Shown here: in pieces, positions 18,261-23,827 of the stretch
Layout of the letters: each line of letters begins with the position of its first letter
How positions within the stretch are numbered: the first letter of the stretch is position 1
From: a virus
Length of the DNA: 23,827 nucleotides
Virus record (IMG/VR): IMGVR_UViG_3300048592_000457
Span: 1 to 23,827 of that record
Strand: one strand, 5' to 3'
Made by a program: the position numbers and the translations under genes
The notes under the pieces: generated by a model
The model's database searches: none
What the model was told of the DNA's origin: nothing
What the model saw: only the letters and a program-made list of their open reading frames with translations

Positions 18261-19703
18261 ATGGTATGGGTTTCCAGCCAACAAAAAATCATCATTAGAT
18301 TGCCAACCCCACACCCGGTTCAACGGGTGTTTCTTGATTGGTCAGAACAATATCCCGATGCCCAATGTTTGATCGCGCCCGCCGGTGTCAAGGTTGGTAA
18401 GACTTTCGGCGCATCCATTTGGCTTTTGACGGAAGCCCTTTCCAACCCCGGCTTGTATTGTGTATGGATCGCGCCAACGTATCTCAAATGCCGGATCGGC
18501 TATCGATACATCAAGGCCATGTTACCGGACATCGACGGGTTCAAGCCCATTGATGGACGCCTTGAAATCAAATTCCCTAACGGATCGTTCATCAAGTTTT
18601 TGCATGGTCGGGACGCTGAAACCACGGTGGAAGGGGAAGCTATCGACCGGTTCGTGATCGACGAATCCGGCAAAATCCAACGCCAAGTGTTCAATTCAAC
18701 CCTGACAACGATCACCCAAACCAAGGGGAAGGGGATTTGCACAGGAACCCCAAGGGGATTCACTTGGTATTATGACATGTTCAAAAAGGCGCAAAACGGC
18801 GATCCCTTTTTTACATGGGCACAACTGCAAACGGTCCAATCCCCATACGTTGATGACAAGGCCATCGAAACCGCCCGCCGGTTGTTGCCGCCCAACCTTT
18901 TCAGCCAATATTATCTCGCCCAATTTACATCGGTTGGATCGACGTTCGGGGATATGTCCAAGGTTTGGGACGAATCCCTAAAACTTCACCATGGTGTTAC
19001 CCGGCATTGGATACACCCAAACGGTGAACTAAGAACCGGCGAAATCATCCATGGGGTGGATTTGGGACGCCAAAAGGATTTCACGGTGTTCTATTCCGTG
19101 AACCAATTCGGCCAACTTGTGGGGTATGCCCGGTTCCGTGGGATTGCCTATAACGTTCAGGTTGCGCGTTTAAAGAATTACCTTTCACTCTATTTCCCGG
19201 TCCCTAAATGTGAAAACACGGTGGAAGTGGACGCAACCGGCGTGGGCTTGGCGGTTGTGGATATGTTGATGGAAGCGGAATTGGACGCCAACATTAATCC
19301 GGTAACGTTCACCCAAAAATCGAAATCAACCATGGTAACGCGGACCATAATGGCCATCGAATCCGGCTGGCACAAGGCACCGCGTATCCCAGAAATAGAA
19401 CATGAATTTTCAAGTTATGAGGTTTCCGTAACCAAAACCGGACTTCATTCGTATTCCGCGCCCGATGGGGAACACGATGATATTGTTTCGTCCGCCATCA
19501 TGGCGATTTCAAAAGCGTTCCAAGCGAACACGTCCGAAACAACCGATCGGATGATTGAATCCGCGATGAGTGGTAAAATTGATGAAAATCAATCCGACAT
19601 TTTAGCGGCTTATGCTAACGTTGCGGCAAGCGATGATTTTTTTGAGCAAGAAAACGAAACCGATTCAATCGACGAATTGGACATCAATTTAAGTGAGGCA
19701 TGA
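18261..19703 (+). CDS. terL: Terminase large subunit
   Basis: Encodes 480 residues, the usual size. ATPase domain: Walker A variant APAGVKVGKTF (39-49; K47, T48), Walker B RFVIDES (130-136; D134, E135) and coupling motif CTGTPRG (160-166). Nuclease domain: GVDLGRQKDFT (D267), VEVDATGVG (D324) and DGEHDDIV (D406/D407), the three acidic positions of the RNase H-like fold. It would pump DNA into the prohead and cut the concatemer. The Walker A lacks the usual glycine-rich first half. An acidic C-terminus follows (DDFFEQENETDSIDELD). Packaging type (cos, pac, DTR) cannot be read from this. Confidence 0.95.
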   Translation: MVWVSSQQKIIIRLPTPHPVQRVFLDWSEQYPDAQCLIAPAGVKVGKTFGASIWLLTEALSNPGLYCVWIAPTYLKCRIGYRYIKAMLPDIDGFKPIDGRLEIKFPNGSFIKFLHGRDAETTVEGEAIDRFVIDESGKIQRQVFNSTLTTITQTKGKGICTGTPRGFTWYYDMFKKAQNGDPFFTWAQLQTVQSPYVDDKAIETARRLLPPNLFSQYYLAQFTSVGSTFGDMSKVWDESLKLHHGVTRHWIHPNGELRTGEIIHGVDLGRQKDFTVFYSVNQFGQLVGYARFRGIAYNVQVARLKNYLSLYFPVPKCENTVEVDATGVGLAVVDMLMEAELDANINPVTFTQKSKSTMVTRTIMAIESGWHKAPRIPEIEHEFSSYEVSVTKTGLHSYSAPDGEHDDIVSSAIMAISKAFQANTSETTDRMIESAMSGKIDENQSDILAAYANVAASDDFFEQENETDSIDELDINLSEA

Positions 19704-19704
19704 A

Positions 19705-22002
19705 ATGGGTTTATTTGATCGAAAAAAGGAAACACCAATCCCCGCCAAAATCATCGATGAATCCATGGAAATGCTTGCGCTAGTCCAAACTGGGCGCATC
19801 AATGAAGCAATCGAACGCGAAATGAAAAAATCGTTTTCATTGTTTGATTTCCAAAGTCCGGAAAATGAAGTGAACGGCGGACATTTTGGGCAGGAATTCA
19901 ACTTGCGCCCAACAGCCGGACGGGTGAAAGCGTTACATGCGTCCGAACCGTGGGTTTTCGCCACATCATCATTAATTTCCCGCAAGCTATCCGGGGTTAA
20001 ATTTCAAGTTGTGAACACCAAAACCGGGGATGTGGACAAAAATCATCCAGCCAACAAAATTTTGAACGGCGAAAACGCTATCCAACCAATTATCCATAAA
20101 CGTTGGTCCGGGTATTTGGATTTGACGTTGGGCGGGAATTACTTCGAAATCATCGATGAAAAATTCCAATACACAATGCACGTCCCGGTTGAATCGGCCA
20201 CAATCGTTATGCGCAAGGCCAACACGGAAGCCGAACGCAAGTTGATTGAGAAGTTTGGACCATATGAAGCGTTACAAATAAATGACGCAACCAACAACAT
20301 GCCCAAGCAAACGATCCCTTGGGAATATGTGATTCATCACAAATTTCCGAACCCGTTCAATCCGTTTTATGGGCTTTCCATGTATGTTGCGGCATCCCGT
20401 CCAATCCTTTTGGATCGCCATAAAAACGAATTTGAAATGGCATTTTATTTGCGCGGCGCAACCAATGCCGGGGTTGTTGAAATCACTGAGGACATTTCTA
20501 AAAGCCGCATGGAACGTTTGATGAAAACGTTTGAACAAACATTTACCGGGCGGCGTAATTGGTGGCGAACCCAATTTTTACCCAAGGGAACTAAGTGGGT
20601 AAACGCCGGGTTGACCATGAACGAAATGCAACACTTGGAAGGGTTGCGGGAAAACCGGTTGACGCTTTTGGCGGTGTTGGGAATCCCGCCATCCATGTTG
20701 GGGATTGTTCAGGATGTCAACCGTTCAACTTCCGAGATTCAGGAAGCGGTTTTCTATACAAATACAATCATCCCATTGGCTGAATTCATCGCATCCGGAT
20801 ACAACCATTCATATGTGTTCCGGAACATGTTCAAAGGCAATTTCATGATTGTCCCGGATTTTTCCGGTGTGGTCGCAATCAACGGTTCGATCGCAACCCG
20901 TGGTGAACGTGCCAAAGCGGTCGATAACATCGCAACGATCAATGAACAACGCGAAATAGCCGGATTCGATCCGCTTCCCGTAACCGATCCACGGGGATCA
21001 ATGTTCGTTGCTCAACTGATGAAACTTGATCCCAATTTCCAAACGTTCGCGGCGTTGCCGACCGCTGAACCCACGGAACCGGTTGAACCCACCGATCCGG
21101 GGACCGAATCGAATGATTCCAAGGCGGTGTTGTTTGCGCGTTTTAAGGCCAATCTAACGATTGCTCAAGAACGATTGGAACGGGTTCAAATGGCCAAACA
21201 CATTAAAGCGGTGAACGCCAACACCCAACTAGCCTTGGACATGGCCAAACAAGCGTTGCGGGATGGGCGGAATCCGGCCAATTCGTTGCGCTCCAATGAA
21301 TCCGATCGCTTGGACGAATACAAAAAAACCGGGTTGGTTGTTCTCAGGGAAACCATGGATCAAGGTTTTGAACTAGGGCGAACCCAAACGCGATCATTCA
21401 CCCATGCGATCATCAAAGCGGAACGGCTTAACCCTGATGACGAATTGGCATTGGAGGCTATCAGGCAACGAACCGCCGATGGGAAACGGCGTCAATTGGA
21501 TCAACGCAACATCGATGCATTCAAGGGATTCGATAAAACCCAAACCGAACGCATCATGCAAATCGTCGAAAACGGATTGGCGCAAGGCCAATCATATGAG
21601 GAAATCGCCAAAACGATCGAAACCCGGTACGGGGAAGCGTATGGGGATCAAGCGTTCACCATTGCCCGAACGGAAGTTTTAACCGCCACATCGGAAGGTG
21701 TGAAATGGAACCATGACGCACTAAAGGAAATATTTTCCAAGGTGAACAAACAATGGTTCCATGTTGGGGACGTTGGCACCAACCCGGACGCCCGATCGGA
21801 ACACGCCGATTTTGAATTGGTTGGCGATGATGGGGTTGTTCCATCGGATTATGTTTATGTGAACCCGAAAACCGGCGGTGAATTGCTTTACCCGCGTGAT
21901 CCCAATGCGGGCGCGGATGATAATGTGAATTGCCGATGCGGCTGGGTGACGGTGATTCCTGATGACGCCATATCGTCCGCAACGTCGATTCTGAACGCCT
22001 AA
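19705..22002 (+). CDS. Portal protein fused to MuF/SPP1 gp7-type domain
   Basis: Encodes 765 residues from ATG 19705, six or so bases after GTGAGG; the GTG at 19693 overlaps that ribosome site. Residues about 60-450 are a portal of the phage HK97/SPP1 type, with HHKFPNPFNPFYGLS (211-225) and LAVLGIPPSMLG (322-333). A Pro-Thr-Glu linker (452-468) leads to a helical region and a C-terminal MuF-type domain with ARTEV (654-658), D-x-R-x-x-H (695-700) and NVNCRC (740-745). The portal forms the 12-fold vertex ring for DNA entry; MuF domains enter the head in small numbers. Portal-MuF fusions are known but less common than separate genes. Confidence 0.9.
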   Translation: MGLFDRKKETPIPAKIIDESMEMLALVQTGRINEAIEREMKKSFSLFDFQSPENEVNGGHFGQEFNLRPTAGRVKALHASEPWVFATSSLISRKLSGVKFQVVNTKTGDVDKNHPANKILNGENAIQPIIHKRWSGYLDLTLGGNYFEIIDEKFQYTMHVPVESATIVMRKANTEAERKLIEKFGPYEALQINDATNNMPKQTIPWEYVIHHKFPNPFNPFYGLSMYVAASRPILLDRHKNEFEMAFYLRGATNAGVVEITEDISKSRMERLMKTFEQTFTGRRNWWRTQFLPKGTKWVNAGLTMNEMQHLEGLRENRLTLLAVLGIPPSMLGIVQDVNRSTSEIQEAVFYTNTIIPLAEFIASGYNHSYVFRNMFKGNFMIVPDFSGVVAINGSIATRGERAKAVDNIATINEQREIAGFDPLPVTDPRGSMFVAQLMKLDPNFQTFAALPTAEPTEPVEPTDPGTESNDSKAVLFARFKANLTIAQERLERVQMAKHIKAVNANTQLALDMAKQALRDGRNPANSLRSNESDRLDEYKKTGLVVLRETMDQGFELGRTQTRSFTHAIIKAERLNPDDELALEAIRQRTADGKRRQLDQRNIDAFKGFDKTQTERIMQIVENGLAQGQSYEEIAKTIETRYGEAYGDQAFTIARTEVLTATSEGVKWNHDALKEIFSKVNKQWFHVGDVGTNPDARSEHADFELVGDDGVVPSDYVYVNPKTGGELLYPRDPNAGADDNVNCRCGWVTVIPDDAISSATSILNA

Positions 22003-22032
22003 TGATACAATCAATAAAAAGGGGAAAATAAA

Positions 22033-23403
22033 ATGTTCACAGAACGCAAAACAAAATCGGGTTTGGTTATCGTTGGTGACAAAATCGACGTTGAAAAATA
22101 TATGTCCGTTCGCGGTGTAGTGAACGGCGTTGATCCGTCCACCGGAATGCGGGTTGAATACGGCGGGAAAAAACGCATTGCACCGGCCAAATCAACGTTT
22201 GGGGATTCGTGGGAATCAAACCCATACATTCGCTATGGGGACGAATTCCGGATGGCTGGCGGCGTCATTAGGTCGGTTAATGGGGAAAAAGCCATCAACC
22301 CCGATCAGAAACTTGAAATTGCAGGGGTTGCCAACGCCAACGTGATCGACCGCATGGATGAACGCTTGGAACCGGCTGGATGTGACACCGGACATTTTAT
22401 CAAAAACAACATTTTGTTGGCCGATCACATGTATTATTCCGATTTTGCCATCGGACTTGTTACAAGTATGGATGCCAAGGATTCCGGGGTTGAATTCCAA
22501 GCCCACATTGGCGATCCGTCCGTTGCGCCGTTGACAGAACGCCAACGCAACATTCGTTCGTTGGTTGCTCAGAAAATCCTGAAAACAGTTTCCGTTGGGT
22601 TCATCCCACACAAAATTCGTGCGCCGGAATTTGATTCCAATGGGCGCATTGTGGAACCCGCCGTAATCCTAATGTGGGAAATGCTTGAATTGTCGATCGT
22701 CGCCATCCCATGCAATCCGGGCGCAACATTCGAACAACGCGCCGTTGCAAACGAACATCGCAGAAAAATATTCCAAATCGGTGTTTCGTTAAACGATCAA
22801 AACGATGATGGATTGACAACGAACAAAAACACGAGTGAAAATAATACCAAGCAATCGGGTGAAAAAACGTCAACGCAAACGCTGATTTTTTCAAAAGAAA
22901 AATTCACACAAGCGGAAGCGGTCAAGTGGGCAAGTGAACATGAATATCGTTCCGACAAAATCGACGAAACCGAAACATCATTCCGGATGCGTCAAAAAGA
23001 ACCGGATGAATTTGTTGACGGATCGTTCAGAACAATTGAATTAACCGATGGAATCCAAGCGGTCATCGGTCGTTTAAAAACCACTGAGGAAACGGGAGTT
23101 GATGGAATGGACGAGGAAACCGCGCAAGCGTTAATCGACCAAATGAAAGCGGTTGCAACCGCTGTCACTGGGTTGGTTGACGGTATGAAAATGACCGGTG
23201 AAAAACTGGATGCGATCATGGCAAAAATGGACGCCAAGCCGGTCGAAAAACCGGAAGAAAAACCATCCGAATCATCCGATGATTCTGGTGAAAAGCGGAT
23301 CGCGGCAATGGAAACGGCTTTGAAAGCCGCGAATGAATCCATTGCGAAAATGGATGATGTCATGGGTAAAATTCTCGAAAAATTGTGCGCAACCGCCGCG
23401 TAA
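22033..23403 (+). CDS. Prohead protease with C-terminal scaffold-like region
   Basis: Encodes 456 residues; AAGGGGA gives a good ribosome site. Protease core about 90-240: NNILLADHMYYSDFAIG with H132 and KTVSVGFIPH with S187, then LELSIVAIPCNPGA, as in HK97-type serine prohead proteases. A second module (FSKEKFTQAEAVKWASEH and RMRQKEPDEF, about 285-345) resembles a domain found in some phage proteases and scaffolds. The remainder is a long helical, acidic region (ALIDQMKAVATAVTGLV and following) suited to scaffolding. The fusion would give scaffold and maturation enzyme in one chain, removed when the head matures. Confidence 0.88.
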   Translation: MFTERKTKSGLVIVGDKIDVEKYMSVRGVVNGVDPSTGMRVEYGGKKRIAPAKSTFGDSWESNPYIRYGDEFRMAGGVIRSVNGEKAINPDQKLEIAGVANANVIDRMDERLEPAGCDTGHFIKNNILLADHMYYSDFAIGLVTSMDAKDSGVEFQAHIGDPSVAPLTERQRNIRSLVAQKILKTVSVGFIPHKIRAPEFDSNGRIVEPAVILMWEMLELSIVAIPCNPGATFEQRAVANEHRRKIFQIGVSLNDQNDDGLTTNKNTSENNTKQSGEKTSTQTLIFSKEKFTQAEAVKWASEHEYRSDKIDETETSFRMRQKEPDEFVDGSFRTIELTDGIQAVIGRLKTTEETGVDGMDEETAQALIDQMKAVATAVTGLVDGMKMTGEKLDAIMAKMDAKPVEKPEEKPSESSDDSGEKRIAAMETALKAANESIAKMDDVMGKILEKLCATAA

Positions 23404-23417
23404 TTTCACACGGCGAT

Positions 23418-23446
23418 TTGATTTAAATTAAATTTCATTTATTTAT
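23418..23446 (+). promoter_or_regulatory. Possible promoter before the capsid gene
   Basis: TTGATT (23418-23423) and ATTTAT (23441-23446) are spaced exactly 17 bp in an AT-rich gap. Extra transcription of the capsid gene would fit its need for hundreds of copies. The -10 match is weak, and the AT-rich gap may mimic a promoter by chance. Confidence 0.3.
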
Positions 23447-23461
23447 TTGGAGGTTTTTGCA

Positions 23462-23827
23462 ATGCCTGAAGTCACCACACCAACCACGGTTGCGCCAACG
23501 TCGAACGCATCCAAATTGTATGACGCTCTTACCGGTGCGCCCGCTGTCACTGGAAAGGCGATTTATGAAAAGGACATGGAAATTGTTAAATCGTTGGGCG
23601 TTTCATCGCTCAAGGATTTGTTCGGCAAGAAATTGCGCGATGACGATTTGAACGCGGTTTCCGCGCCGCCAAACTTCGGTTCCAAGTCATCCGTGGGCAT
23701 GTTGCCTGATGACACCCGTTTGCGCCTTTTTGCGCTCAAGAAACTTTGGAACAACGTTGAAATCCAGGCATGTGCGCTTGCACGTTCCGCTTGGCCGGAA
23801 GAAAAGCACTTCAAAGCCGCACCGGCT
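23462..23827 (+). CDS. Probable major capsid protein, 5' part (runs off the window)
   Basis: An open frame of 122 codons continues past the window end. GGAGG (23449-23453), the strongest ribosome site in the window, lies eight bases before the ATG. The product starts MPEVTTPTTVAPTSN, then YDALTGAPAVTGKAIYEKD and a helical, lysine-rich region, then LPDDTRLRLFALKKLW. Position right after the protease-scaffold gene is where HK97-like phages place the major capsid. It lacks an obvious scaffold (delta) domain, consistent with scaffold being fused to the protease. The identity is inferred from order and ribosome site, not from a sequence match. Confidence 0.6.
   Translation, partial: MPEVTTPTTVAPTSNASKLYDALTGAPAVTGKAIYEKDMEIVKSLGVSSLKDLFGKKLRDDDLNAVSAPPNFGSKSSVGMLPDDTRLRLFALKKLWNNVEIQACALARSAWPEEKHFKAAPA

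Noticed and set aside
1-23827. CRISPR array, given the Cas4-like nuclease
   Set aside because: No spaced direct repeats with unique spacers were found. The only tandem array is the hexamer tract, which codes for protein. Cas4-like nucleases are common in phages without CRISPR.
1-23827. Integrase, attachment site or lysogeny repressor
   Set aside because: None of the proteins shows integrase or CI-like motifs, so a temperate lifestyle is not supported by this window.

Overview
This window is a stretch of a tailed double-stranded DNA phage (or prophage) genome of bacterial type. Genes are short and tightly packed, with many ATGA/TAATG stop-start overlaps, Shine-Dalgarno motifs such as GGAGG and AAAGGGGA, and strong intrinsic terminators. 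The recognisable proteins are hallmark phage ones: large terminase, portal with a MuF-type C-terminus, prohead protease, primase-helicase, SSB-like protein and homing-type HNH nuclease. No integrase, attachment site, tRNA or rRNA was seen. The host cannot be named from sequence alone.

Layout. (1) 1-893: three small overlapping membrane-protein genes resembling a lysis cassette, closed by a perfect-stem terminator. (2) 845-1563, minus strand: a RuvC-type resolvase and a small membrane protein. (3) 1664-4274: a recombination operon with a Cas4/RecB-like Fe-S nuclease, a Sak4-type ATPase, a small protein and an SSB-like protein with a classic C-terminal tip, ending at a terminator. (4) 4275-4652: a gene-poor control region with a minus-strand terminator-like hairpin, a 9-bp hairpin and AT-rich iteron-like repeats, a candidate replication origin. 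(5) 4653-8190: winged-helix replication protein, T7-type primase-helicase, an unknown protein and a ribbon-helix-helix protein. (6) 8265-13172: an accessory operon of small unknown proteins, including a gene split by an A7 tract, an inserted HNH homing-type gene, a GS/GY/GD hexanucleotide-repeat protein and a Ref-like HNH nuclease. (7) 13182-14140: two unknown proteins. (8) 14130-15257, minus strand: five small genes including a ribbon-helix-helix regulator. (9) 15258-15520: divergent control region with direct and inverted repeats. (10) 15521-23827: packaging and head operon with a probable small terminase, MazG-like protein, several small proteins, large terminase, portal-MuF fusion, prohead protease fused to a scaffold-like tail, and the start of the probable major capsid gene.

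How it fits together. The nuclease, Sak4 ATPase, SSB and RuvC form a plausible recombination/end-processing set that works with the initiator and primase-helicase. The small-protein operon probably carries host-interaction and auxiliary functions. The right-hand operon packages DNA into the head. The most unusual signals are the gene-free candidate origin with its opposing terminator, the 303-bp hexamer repeat that is open in all frames, two +1-frame discontinuities at gene starts, and the remnant beside the HNH insertion.
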